DNA from: Tetracentron sinense
Taxonomy: Eukaryota; Streptophyta; Magnoliopsida; Trochodendrales; Trochodendraceae
Assembly: GCA_015143295.1 (NCBI GenBank)
Contig: CM026574.1
Location: forward strand, 8,372,938-8,436,937
Direction: 5' to 3'
DNA length: 64,000 bases
Shown here in pieces: positions 22,902 to 34,385 of this stretch. Below the pieces are notes generated by a model. The model was not told the origin of the DNA. It saw only the letters and a list, made by a program, of their open reading frames with translations, and ran no database searches. Made by a program: the position numbers and the translations under genes. The first letter of the stretch is position 1, and every line of letters begins with the position of its first letter.

Positions 22902-25163
22902 TGTAGAACCCTAAAACTTTCATACATGGTTGGTGAATAATACTTCTTGGCCAAAGGGGCCTTCCATGTATTTTGAACTTGTGATTTATGAGGAAATGGT
23001 TAGTAACAAGCTATGGAAGGTATGTGGTTGGGTAAATGCCCTAAAAATGATAGGAGTAAGAATAAAAACATTCCAAAGGTGTTGTAGGTGAAAAAAAATT
23101 AAGAAAATGGGATTTGCGATCGATCGCAGATAAGGTGCGATCGATCGCAGTTAGAGGAAAAACTGAGAAAAAATTTGGGTGTTCTTGCGATTGATCGCAG
23201 ATGGTGTGTGATTGATCACATACAGTGGAAAAATTAACAGAAACTTTTGGGTTCATGTGCGATAGATTAGCTCCAGGTGCGATCGATCGCACTTCGAGCT
23301 ACGATCAATCACAGTTGGTGTGTGATCGATCGCACGCGGGTGCCAAGTTATGGAAATTGGGGTTTTCAACTTTTGAGGGTTTTGGGTTGAACCTAAACCT
23401 AAAAGAGATCTTGAAAGGAGAAGGAAAAAGATTTGGGATTTCCAAAGAGGGATTTTGGATTGAAGAGCAAGTGGAGGTCAAATCAAGGTTTGGGATCTTC
23501 TCCATCAAGCTTGGATCATCTTCTTCAAGTAGGATATTCCTACTCAAGGTGTTGTCTTCTCCATCAAACTTGGGGTTCTTAATCAAGGGTTTTCTTCAAA
23601 CTAGGAATTGATCCTCAAGAGTTTAGTACACCCTTCTAGTTGGCTTAGTAATAACCTAGGTTTTTAAAGTATGAATGCTGGATTAAGCTTGCATGTTCCT
23701 TTTCTTGAATCAACTAGGTTCTTCTAAAATGTATAGAGGAATTTATATGGATATGGATGATGTGGGATGTATGGATTGGTTGAGGCGAAATTGGATGCCA
23801 TGGAGAATGTGGATGGTTGTTGTATGATGGAAAATAGGGAAGGGCAATGTACACATAAAATACGCACACAAGGTGTTTGATGAAATGTTTGACTATGAAA
23901 ATATGAGTTAAATGTCTATTGAAATGTTGAATGTCATGTGTTTGATAAAATACATGTGTGAGATTTAAAATCTAAGATCATGAAAACAAGATTTAAAGAT
24001 TTTCCCTAAATTCGTAAGTTTGCTAACATGCTCTATATGTTTAGTTAAAATCTCACATGTCTATAGAAATGTTTGAAATACTATATGATGTTCTTCTAAG
24101 TATTTACATGTCCCTATGAAGTCCACCAATTGCTACACACAAGTACGTATGCATACATGAACCGAGTTTTTAGTATAAGTATATGAAACGCAACCAAGAA
24201 TAAGACAAGTGATTTACGATACGAATGATAAAGCTAAACTTTGGGTCGGTCAAGGATAGGGCATATCCAAGGATATGCCATATCTGGCTTCAAGAAAAAA
24301 AAACAAGCATGATAATGCCAGACATTGGGCCAGTCAAGGATGTTGGTGTGCCTTTTCTATTTTTGCTGAAGAGTATTTACATACCCGGCTCACAAGTTGC
24401 TTTCAAGAATTCACTGAAGGGTATTTACATACCCGGTTCACAAGTCGTTACAAGGGCACTAACATCTGACTCACAAGATAAGCAAGACAAGGTAAACATG
24501 ACATGACAAGCAAGACAAGACACACATTATTCTCACGAGATAAGAACAAGAAAAAAATGAGATTTTAAATACGACAAACAAGTTTTTAGAAACACGAAAA
24601 GATATTTTTAAGAACAAGTTATGAATTATGAACATGGGTTTTATATGGAGTTTTCGCATTTAGTCTTATGCATGTCATGATTATCATGTTTATTTAAATT
24701 GAAATTGTGAATTGAATTATGTTATCACTATTGTTAGCTAGTAGCTTGTACTCGTTGAGTATTCTGTACTTAGTCGTACATATTGATGTCAGCAGGTACA
24801 CAGTTCGACATATGTGCTCCGGTTTCTTGGATCGATGAGGACTATGGTGAGGAGGAGTCTCAGGTGGAGGCAAGAGATCTAGATAGTTGGCCTTACCCGG
24901 ATGACTATTGAGAGAGAGAGAGTTTTATGATTTCATATTTTGATGAGTGGACATGTCCACTCTAGCACTTGTTATGTTTTGTATATGAATTTGGGATACA
25001 GCCCTAGAATTATTAAATAAGAAATTTTGGTTAAGCTTCCGCACTCTGATTTATATACTTCCGTTATGTTTATGCCTTGTTCAATTGCAAGATGGTTTGC
25101 CAGGTTATGTTAGTCACTCCTAAAGTCTCACCTAACTCCTAGAAGGGATTTTGGGGCATGACA
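22902..25163 (-). mobile_element. Solo LTR of a Ty3/gypsy-type element, nested in element 1
   Basis: On the minus strand it begins TGTCATGCCCC and ends GGTTCTACA, TG...CA ends. It is 2262 bp long and flanked by CAATT at 22897-22901 and 25164-25168, a perfect 5-bp target duplication. Removing it with one CAATT rejoins the element 1 integrase at the place where element 2 is continuous. The TGTCATGCCCC start is typical of chromovirus (Del/Tekay-like) LTRs; that lineage call is an inference. No internal coding region remains, so it most likely formed by LTR-LTR recombination. Confidence 0.92.
23116..23336. repeat. GCGATCGATCGC palindrome array inside the solo LTR
   Basis: Eight near-palindromes built on GCGATCGATCGC occur, arranged mostly as pairs: two perfect ones near 23118 and 23138, degenerate pairs at about 23187-23222 and 23260-23290, and another pair at about 23300-23334. 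Spacing within pairs is about 20-25 bases. CpG decay (GCGATTGATCGC, GTGATTGATCAC) suggests old cytosine methylation. Function is unknown. Confidence 0.85.
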
Positions 25164-25168
25164 CAATT

Positions 25169-26153
25169 TATTTCTAATTACTACCATTGATCACATAGCT
25201 CGAGCTGTTAATAGCTTCAGCCCTAAAGTAATTTGGAAGTTTATTTTCATTGCGCATAGTCCTAGTAATTTCTTGGAGTGATCTATTTTTCCTTTGAACT
25301 ACTCATTTTGTTGTGGAGTTCTAGGAGCTGAGAAATTATGGTTAAAATCATTCTCTTCACAGAAGAGTTCAAGCTCTTTGTTTTTGAACTCTCCACCTCT
25401 ATCACTCCTAATGTTATTAATGAGATATCATTTTTTATTTTGCACTCTCTTGCAGAATTTTTCAAATAAAGATGGTGCTTCACTTTTATATGATAAGAAT
25501 AATACCCATGAGTACCTATAATAATCATCAACTATTACAAAGGCATATGTCTTACCACCTAAGCTAGCTATCTCATTTGACTCAAATAAGTCCATATGTA
25601 AGAATTCTAGAAGCCTAGTTATTGAAATCTCTTTCTTTTTATTAAAGGATAATTTTATTTGCTTTCTTAGTTGGCAAGCATCACAAATTTTATCTTTGGT
25701 GAATTTTGTTCTAGGTAGTCCTTTAACTAGATCATTTTTAGATAATTTTGATAGAATATCCATGCTAGCATGTCCTAGTCTTCTATGCCATAGCCAACTG
25801 GCTTCATTTAAAGCAGAAAAACATATCATATTTTGAGATAGTAGTTCATCAAATTCTAGAGTATAAATATTTTCATTTCTATAAGCAATAAACATAGTAT
25901 TAATGTTATCCTTATCTTTAATCATGCAAATGTTTGATTGAATGGACACATTCAATCCCTTATCACATAATTGACTAATACTAATAAGGTTATGTTTAAG
26001 ACCATCAACAAGTAAAACATATTCAATAAATATAGAGTTGTTCTTACCAATCTTATCTATGCCGATGATCTTTTCCTTTGCAATGTACTTGAAGGTCACA
26101 TGCCTTCTATCCTTAGGAGTGAACGAGATAAAAAGTTTTTTGTTCCAGGTCAT
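25169..26153 (-). pseudogene. Element 1 integrase core
   Basis: Frame 25428-26153 starts at the end of the protease region and carries the copia GAG-pre-integrase domain with the HHCC zinc site (LWHRRLGHASMD, later CDACQLRKQ). The catalytic start LEFLHMDLFE and FVIVDDYYRYSWV follow. A frameshift near 25430 moves the rest (KECKIKN and onward) to another frame. The domain is then cut at 25168 by the solo LTR. Confidence 0.9.
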
Positions 26154-26489
26154 GTGCCTTGAGCATCAATTATCCAAGAACCATGTTGTCTTGGAGGAGC
26201 TTAACTTGAGGCATACCTACAAGACAAGTTCATGTAACTCCCTTTGGTACCCAAACCATCTTGGGTCCTCTAAGATTAGTTTTGGGAAAGGATGTTCCTT
26301 TTGGAACACAAATTTTCTTAATCAACTTTTTACCTTTAACTATGTAAAAAGTACTAGAAGGTGTGGGTAAGGGACTATTTGGTTTAGTAAAGAAATTTTG
26401 GTAATCCTTTTGTTTACTTGAAGGATTATACCAATACCAGCTTTACCAAACACATACCTTTGTTGGCCTAAAAGTGTTTCTAAATTATT
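26154..26489 (-). pseudogene. Element 1 protease remnant
   Basis: Reading toward the integrase, the sequence has the connector GLGYNPSSKQKD-like stretch, conserved VPKG repeats and then TTWFLDN followed by a stop and CSRHMTWNKKLF. Element 2 has WFLDSGYSRHM here, so the catalytic Asp-Ser-Gly has become Asp-Asn-stop. The protease is dead in this copy. Confidence 0.75.
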
Positions 26490-27792
26490 TTAGCCATTGG
26501 TGAATTTGTGAATAGTGCTAGTCAAGCCTTTGATTTTGACTTGAAGCTCATCACATTCACTTGATGAGTCCTGAGGTAATGATTGAATTTCTTTTATTCT
26601 TACATTCAATACCTCATTCTCGTTTTGTAGGCTGTCATTCTCTTTTTGCAAATTTTCACATGTGTTTGAAAGACTAAGGATTTCCTTTTTGAATGACTTA
26701 TTCATTAGGGCAATTCTTCTAAATTCACTATGCAAGTCATCAAATGCGTCTCTAATTTCATCATAAGAAAGAGATTCATTTATGGAAGAATTTACCTCAT
26801 CATTCTCATGAGCCATTAGGCATAAGTTGGCGGTTTCCTCATCACTTGAGCCTTCCGAGCCATTTTCATCCGAATCATCCCATGTGGCTTTCATAGCTCA
26901 CTTCTTGAATTTGTTGTTCTTTCTGAGTTGAGGACACTCCATTCTTGTTTCTTCCTTAGACATCTCATTGGAGAATTCTTTTTTGTAAGACCCCTTTTTG
27001 AAGTTCTTCTTGTGCTTGAGGAACTTTTTGAATTTTTTGGCCATAAGGGCTATGTCTTCATCTCCATCACTCTCATCCATATGAGAGGATTTTAAGGCTA
27101 GTCTGTTCTTGGCATTTGGTTCCTCCACTTTCTGATTCTTCAATATGACCACATAGGTCATAAAAGATCCTAGAAGCTCATCCATAGCTAGCTTGGTGAG
27201 GTCCTTAGCTCCTTGCATAGCTGTCACCTTGGGAGTCCATTATTTTGGTAGTGAGCGAAGTACCTTCCTCATATTTTCTGCATTTATATACACTTTACCA
27301 AGAGATTTTAGTCCGTTAAGAATGTTAGTAAAGCGATTAAACATATCACCTATAGACTTTTATTTTTCCATTTTATATAGTTCATACTTGTGAACTAGCA
27401 TGCTTATCTTTTCCTCTTTAACTTGGTTTATTCTTTCATATGTGACTTGGAGTTTGTCCCATATTTCTTTAGCTGAATCACATCCAGAGACACGGTTAAA
27501 CTCTTGAGGGCTTAAAGCATAATATAAATTGCTAATTGCTTTAGTATTTATTTGAATGAGTTTAACATTAGCCTCATTCTGTTCTTCCTCAGTTTTGGGT
27601 ACTTGTACCCCTTCATGAGTTTTTATAGGAAGATGGGCCTCTTGACTATTACTCCCTAACGCTCATAATCAAGAGCTTTGATGTAATACATAATTTTGGT
27701 TTTCCAGTGGTTATGGTTCTCTCCATTGAACAATAGAGCTCTAGTAGTTGATTGCCCTTCTCCTAAGCTAGTTGCAAAATGTTATTTGCCAT
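26490..27792 (-). pseudogene. Element 1 gag
   Basis: The likely start is ATG 27792-27790, 42 bases downstream of the primer site, giving MANN..., as in element 2. The UBN2-type core is scattered over frames by several stops. Later frames are 26898-27227 (basic KKFKKFLKHKKNFKKG region) and 26490-26894 (acidic DDSDENGSEGSSDEE start, then an asparagine/glutamate-rich coiled coil). The CX2CX4HX4C zinc knuckle present in element 2 is gone: KEETRM runs straight into ECPQL, a loss of about 20 residues. The acidic-plus-coiled-coil part is a Sirevirus trait. Confidence 0.85.
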
Positions 27793-27833
27793 ATTATCTT
27801 TAAGATTTTTTAGATATAAATTTAGAGTCCTAG

Positions 27834-27845
27834 GCTCTGATACCA
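27834..27845 (-). promoter_or_regulatory. Primer-binding site, element 1
   Basis: TGGTATCAGAGC on the minus strand, two bases inside the 5' LTR end, is the perfect complement of the 3' end of plant initiator methionine tRNA. Confidence 0.95.
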
Positions 27846-27847
27846 AT

Positions 27848-29486
27848 TGTTATCCAAGTATTGACCCTAAAGGAAGAGTGAATAGGGTCTTGGCAAATTT
27901 AAAATTTATACTTTGGTTCTTTATGCGGAATTTAAACTATCAAAGTATTTGCAACTAATAGTTGTAAGAGATGCACAACAGAAAATTAAAGGAAAGAGTT
28001 AGAGAAGCAAACAAAGAGATTTGTTATCGAGGTTTGGCAAATCCAACCTACTTCTTGCCTCAAGCTTTTCTTGCTAGAGAGTTCACCAAGATTTACTAAT
28101 CGTATAGACTCCTTCCAGGTGAAGCCCAAACCGTTTACAATCTCTCTTGTAGGTCGAGACAAAACCTCTACAATCCTTCTTCCAGGTCAGGATAGAACCT
28201 TTACAGGCAAGAGCACAACCCTCTTTTGACTTATTTGAAGCTACAACTTCAGTTACAAGAATCCACCGATTCTTGACTTCTCTTTACAAATTTGGATTTG
28301 GATTTTTAATCAGAAGTAATGCTCCTGATTTGAGCTAGATAAGATTTGAACAACACTCTTTGTGACTCTAATAAAATCTCCCAATAGATGGAGTTGAATA
28401 GCTCAAGAACAGAGTATTTGGGGATTTTGAGTTTTTCACCAAGATTGTGAGAAAATTAGCTTGTAGTGAATGATGAATGTTTATGGAATGATCATTAGTT
28501 TCATTTCATTCATCTAAGTTCTCCTTTTATAGCTCAAACAATTTTATGGCCGTTGGAGGATCATTTGATGCAATCTTCCTGTTTAAAAATAGTCGTTGAG
28601 GAGCATTAATTGCATTTTTTGGGTCATCTAGTCGACTGGATGATTCATCTAGTTGTCTGGATAATCGCAGTGGCCAAGTTGCATTTCTGGCCTTCATCGA
28701 GTCGTCTGGATGACTCTATCCAGTTGACTGGATAGTGCATTTTTGCACAAAATCCATTTTTCAAGACTTTTAAAGATTGTATTGATTTCCAAAGTCTTTT
28801 ATTTTATTTTATGAGGATAATAAACATCTTTTTATGATCTTTAAAATGATCTAAAATGATTTTCAAATGATCAAAAGATTCAGATGCCAGAACAGAAGTT
28901 TTGGTCTATCTAGTCGTCTGGATGAGTCCATCCAGTCGATTGGATGATGTTATTTTTTTTTTAATTCCTCTTTCATAACCTGAAAGATGAGATTGAATTC
29001 TAAGGTTTTGTATCTTATCTTTGTGAAGATTATTAACTTTTTTTTAGGTCCATAAAGTATTTGAGTTTTTCAACAACTAACTATTGAGGATTTTTTACAA
29101 AAGTCTTAAGCACTCTCAAAAACTGAAAAGTAAACTTTTTAAACCTTCTTGAGAGTCTTCAAACTTGAATCTTGGATCTTCAATAGTGGTTCCATTCCTA
29201 AGATCTTCCAAGATATCTTTTTCATCTTTTTATGGAGTTTGGCATGAACTTCATTGTGGTCTTCTAGGATGATTGAAGCTTCTTTCAACTTTGACTGCTT
29301 TGTACTTCTTTCATTTGACTTAGATGACAATTCCATGACTTCTGAGTTGAACGGTTAGCTAATACTCTTGTACACTGTTTTTCATAAGCACTTAAAGAGG
29401 ACATTAGTAATATAAAAGTCATTTCATTATTTAAGTTATCATCAAAATTAATTAGGGTCCCTAAGGTTGTAACCTTTATGATAACA
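27848..29486 (-). repeat. Element 1, 5' LTR
   Basis: On the minus strand it starts TGTTATCAT and ends GGATAACA, and it aligns with 16724-18340. A TATA-like CTATAAAAGG lies at about 28523-28532 on the minus strand. Palindrome pairs lie at 28621-28732 and 28908-28948. The small open frames inside (such as 29139-29336) are not genes. Confidence 0.93.
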
Positions 29487-29587
29487 AAAGGGATCTGCGT
29501 CGGATGGTCATCTAAAAGTAAAACCCTTAAAACCCCTCCATTGTGATAAGTGCACAAAGTAGGGCTAGCTTGGATAGCCGTTACCAT
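29487..29587 (-). pseudogene. Upstream half of an ORF split by element 1
   Basis: ATG at 29587 opens MVTAIQASPTLCTYHNGG and stays open to the LTR border, ending in a DDHPTQIP stretch. It joins in phase with 16586-16723 when the element is removed. The protein is not recognised. Sequence upstream shows no clear promoter. Confidence 0.35.
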
Positions 29588-32500
29588 TCATGCTTAGGAA
29601 AGATATGTTAGCATAACATGAATGAAGAGGTCTTGTGCTTAAATCAAGGGATTGTGAGTTATGCTAAATCAAGGGATCTTGTGCTTCAATCAAGGGATTA
29701 TGAGTTATCTTGTAAACCTTTATAAGGCAGTCGTAGAATAGGGATTTAGTATGCAAATTTTGAATAATCAGTATTGTAGAAGGTTTCCCCCCCTAGAAGA
29801 GGGACTTTGCTTAGTTAATTTTTTTTTATATCAGAGTGGCCATCCTGCCCTGTACCAGTTGATCATCTTGGAAGGGACTAGATCATAGGAAGCTAAGCAC
29901 AAGGTGTGAGTAGGGAAACCTCACTGCCTGCAAGGCGAGTGTAAGGTGCAACTGCCTGCACCGGATCCCACCCAAAAAATGGGTGGTTGGCCTTCGCATG
30001 TGCCAAGGGCACGCACACCAGCTGGCCAAGGGCTGGTTTATCGCCAGCCTGCCACCATTTAATGCTAGCAACGGGGCAATGATTCCCCGTAGACACCCTT
30101 CCTATCAGTCCATATGGGACTGGCACGTGTTTAGGGTCTATCCTTGCGGATAGACCTGATTGAACTCCTACAGACAGACTTCATAAGTTTATCCGCCGGC
30201 TTTGGCTAGCCCTATAAGACCTTGTCTGTGGCCATAAATGGCCATGGACCTAACCAAAACCATGGACAGGACCCATGATCCCAGCCCTTTGGTCCGCGAA
30301 CTGACCAAAGTCAGTCCCTTTTTAGTAACCTGGTCTACGGCCCAAATAGGCCTTTGACCTAGGTCAACCTTTTCCAACTGGCAGTCAGTACCTCACTGTC
30401 ATATGGCAGAGAATCTCTAATCAAAGGGATTCTTAATTACTTTTGGGAATCTCAAGATAGGGATCTCCCTCCTTTCCCAATGAAAGGATGTCACATCACA
30501 CCCCAATAGGAGAGTATTCCTCTCCCCTTTTGGAAGATAAGATTCTTCCCCCTTTTTAGGGTAAAGATCTTATCTTCCCAGGTTCATATAGTGCTCTAGT
30601 TCTTCTCTCTGGTTCAACACATGATCTGCCCTAGAATGGGCTTACATCTCTGGATGGAGGCCGCTGGTGTTAATGACGGACTTATGCCATCATTGATGTG
30701 AAGGTTGCAAGGTTAGCGCCTCGAAAAGCATTTGGACCCAGTCTGTACAGCAAGTCCCTGTTTGCTTGTTCTGGACTCGAAGTGTTTCTTGCATTAATAG
30801 CTAGACGATATTGATCACGGCTGTTAATGCCCCTTACATCATCATTAGATGATGAATCTAACTCTGAGAATACTCTTCTTTTGTTGGCTATATAATGCCA
30901 ACTCTCCTCTTTCTTAGAAAGGGAACTATCCTTGGATGACAAAATGTCTATCCGTGGATCTCCTTCTCTTGTGAAGGACCTCTGTTGTGGACCATGTCCA
31001 CGGATTGGCTTGGATCTGCACCTGTGAAGGGGCATGTTTCTAACCCTCGGACTGGCTTGGGCTTTTGCTCGGACAGAGTCTCCTAATCGACCTTAAAGGT
31101 CCTAGACCCTATGGGTTTACCCCTGACCTTATCCCTGACCAGTAAAGTCATTTCCAAAAATGACTAGGAATGGCGATGAACAGTCTACTACCATTCCAAA
31201 TCTGTGAAGAATTGGAATTGGTGGTAAACAGTCTACCGCCAATCCCATTTTTTGCAATTGGGCTTTGCACAGGGCCCAGACCAGGTAGGAGGCCACTCTA
31301 GGCCCTGCCATGCTACTTAGGTCCCATTCTAGACCAAATCAGACTCTTAACTAGGGTTAAACTTAACCCTGGTTAACTTTTAATCATGGTTAAGACCTTT
31401 TAACCTTGGGAAAAATCCTGAAAAATTCTAAAACTATCAAAAAAATACAAAAAGACCATAAAACCAACCTTGGAACTTGCTAACCATGGTTAACTCCCTC
31501 CCTTAACTCCGATTAAGAGCCCTTGACCTACCGGGCCCAACCTTAGCCTACCGGGCTTACCCTTGGCCCACCGGGCCCAAACTTTAGCCTACCAAGCTAG
31601 ACCTTAGCCTCTGGGCCCATATCTTGGCCTATCGGGTCCAACCTTAGTTGACCGGACTATCCCTTTGGCCTCTGGGCTCAACCTTGGCCTTCGGGCTCAA
31701 ACCCTCTAAACCATACACTTGACCAACTCAATCAACCAAACCCTAGCCTCCGGGCTAGACCCTTAAGCCACTCCGGTGCACACACACACTCCCTTAGCCT
31801 TAGCATGGGCTCATGTGCCAGAACTATGCTCCGTTTGACCTTACCCCATCTGAGTACATAGGCAACCCAGTACAGGTTCAACTCTTGATAGCTTTCCCCA
31901 TTTTTGAATTAGTATAATCTAAAAACTAAGGCATTTGAATAACATTTGGCATTAATTTGGCTTATACCTAACGAGTAGGTAACTATTGTAAAATGGGGGT
32001 CACAAGGTGCCTAACACCTTCCCTGTGACTTAATCGAACCTCTTACCTAGACTCTCAAGTAGACTATAAAGACCTTATCCACATTCGGGACTTATTCCTT
32101 AGAATTAATAATTGGTGACTCCTAATCAAAATCTCACACCATAGTGAGTAGGGTACCAAAATCCGTGCTCACAAGCCTTAGACAAGTTTATAGTTAAAGA
32201 TCATGCAAGGAATGCTAAAAATGCAAGCCATGTAAAGGGAAAAACATTTTAAATGCAAGTACTCAATATTTTGGGTATTTTTTTTCAACTTTTTAAATTT
32301 TTTATTTTGTTTTTGGATTTTTTTAAAAGGGAAAAACATCCTAGCAAAATTACCCAGAAAATAAACTCAAAGAAAATGAAACAACCTACTGATTTAAAAG
32401 TAGAAACATAGCCCTAGGGAAGGATATGAAAATGTGCCCTAAGCTGTAACAGGCAAGGTCTAAGTGAAGACTGTGAGGTCTGCCTTCCTCAAGTTAATGG

Positions 32501-33180
32501 TTCTAAGATTTGGATTGACCCTATGGTCATTAATCATTCCATGTGAAGATTCCGGCTTGACCTATTGCATGTTCTCAATGATCCTGGATTGATTCCTAAG
32601 ATTTTTATAGACATATCGGTTCTCGTTATTACCTCCTTCATGACCATCATAGGTAGGAGTGTCCAGAGTCCAAACCATGACCATCCTAGGTAGGGGAGGA
32701 TGAGCAGGGTAACGAGGTCTAATATGAGCCTACGCACAGCACATATGACATGTGGAGATTAACCGAGGAGTATGGTCCTTTATAGTAGCTAGAGGTTGCT
32801 GCATCACAATCAGTTTAGGGGCTAGGGCTAGTTCTCTCGCCCGCTTGTCGGGCTTAAAGCAGCAGCTGCAGTAGGCTTAGTGCTTTCTATGAGGAGTTTG
32901 GGTTGGAGGTTGGAATAGCAAGATAGGATTTCTATATTTTGGAGTATTTTGCGATTTTATGTCATGCATGGTAATGCTTAAGTAGAGTTAAGTTAGTAAT
33001 TTTGTCGGGCTTAAAGCAGCAGCTGCAGTAGGCTTAGTGCAAGAAGTGGTAGGCTTAGTGCTTTCTATGAGGAGTTTGGGTTGGAGGTTGAAATAGCAAG
33101 ATAGGATTTCTATATTTTGCGATTTTATGTCATGCATGGTAATGCTTAAGTAGAGTTAAATTAGTAATCTTTAATCCATT
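29588..33180. repeat. Degraded repeat region, probably Tat-like LTR/UTR debris
   Basis: No gene is supported. Segment 29950-30395 is the inverted relative of 7921-8330. The stretch at about 31515-31715 is a diverged tandem repeat of roughly 21 bases built on CTTAGCCTACCGGGCCCAA. At 31990-32130 the plus strand has AAGGTGCCTAACACCTTCCC and later TTGGTGACTCC, words common at the 3' end of Tat/Ogre-type LTRs and their primer region. A tandem duplication covers 32848-33003 and 33004-33168. A 117-codon minus ORF (30682-31035) has no recognisable domain and is probably chance. Confidence 0.5.
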
Positions 33181-34385
33181 GTATAATGGCTTTTCATTCA
33201 AAATTCAACGCAGGATGCAAATCAGTAGGGAATCAACCCAAATTTAGTCTCTAGACCGGATTCCAGGTAGAGAATAAATCTGGCGAGGGTGATTTCCCCA
33301 TTAGACTTGCATCTACCGTTGTGCCTTAGTTTGCAAGCAAACCTTGCACAATGGATCAACACCCTATCAAATTTCAATTTAGATGAATTATGGATTATAA
33401 GCTAAATTTATCCTCATGAAATATGGATTCATGAATCCGACTCTTGATCTAAATTTTGATATTAGAATAAGATACATGTTCAAGAAACTAATTTGGATTT
33501 TACACCCTTAAATATAAATGAGGTTCAATGATCAGTAGGAGTCTGTAGATAGTGGGTAACAGTTCATTTCTTTTGCAGGGGAAGTGTTATGTATTCCTAG
33601 ACATCCATTAAAGGTGTTTACATACTACTAAATTCGTACAAACACAGTTAAGGAAAAACCAGTAGTAAACCATGCAAATATAATCAAAGTATAGCACTTG
33701 TGAGAACACATTCTCGGGTTTTAGTTCTTCCCAAACCCTCGGCATAGAATCTTTTTGAAGTTGCCAACCAGACTTAGAAAATAGGAATTTGGATAATCCA
33801 ATTCAATTATTAACTTTGGCGTTGCAGAGACTATTGGCCAGAAACCAGGTTACAACGCGAGGCTGTGTTAGGAAACCAAGATCACCCAACCAAAGTTCGT
33901 CTCTACTTCTACTTAGAGCTAGCACTAGGCTAAGAAAGATGGAAAACATATTGAAAGCAGAAAACTATACTCTAGGAAACATAAAATCTATATTAGAAAG
34001 CAAGAAAAAACTATAGTAAAAGAAGAAAAAGATGGAGTAGAAAGAAAGAACTCTACACTAAGGGGCTATAACTCCATAACTAATTTGCCTTAGGCTATTG
34101 CTCACCGACCAGAGCACCTATGCTCTCTGGACGCCAGTCTCAAACTGCCAAAGGATAACTCCTTAACATTCATGTCTCAAAGTTCTGTGAAATCTCCTCT
34201 GTTCTATCATCTATGTTTTGAACATGGTATTGCAGACTGACTATTGCTTCCAGTACCACACGTAAAAGAAATTTTGCTGTGAAGTTTTCTAAGTTAATTG
34301 TAGGGTTGTATGAGGAAAAAGAAATATCATTAATTGGAAAATTTTGAATTCTTTACAATAAGGCTCCATAATTGGAAAAAAATGG
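33181..34385. other. Gene-free stretch downstream of the COBRA-like gene
   Basis: No coding or structural signal was recognised except an A-rich plus ORF (33789-34016) with no domain. The 3' untranslated region of the COBRA-like gene should lie in the right end, but no clear poly(A) signal could be chosen. Confidence 0.4.

Larger units (their letters stand above)
16724..29486 (-). mobile_element. Element 1: SIRE-type Ty1/copia retrotransposon, full length, decayed
   Basis: The element is read on the minus strand. It comprises the 5' LTR 27848-29486, PBS 27834-27845, gag, protease, integrase, RT and RNase H (order of Ty1/copia), an accessory ORF, PPT 18341-18356 and the 3' LTR 16724-18340. 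AAGGG lies immediately left (16719-16723) and one base beyond the right LTR (29488-29492), consistent with a 5-bp target duplication. Gag followed by an acidic coiled-coil region, plus an ORF after RNase H, points to the Sirevirus lineage. All ORFs carry stops or frameshifts. In a 60-base LTR sample (17101 against 28203) I counted about five differences, so it is not young. A gypsy-type solo LTR interrupts its integrase. Confidence 0.93.

Noticed and set aside
23116..23336. CRISPR-like array from the repeated GCGATCGATCGC motif
   Set aside because: The units are palindromic pairs with irregular short spacing inside a plant LTR. There are no cas genes and the genome is eukaryotic.
30682..31035. 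117-codon minus ORF
   Set aside because: Open but with no recognisable domain or partner, inside repeat debris. Kept only as a note in the region entry.
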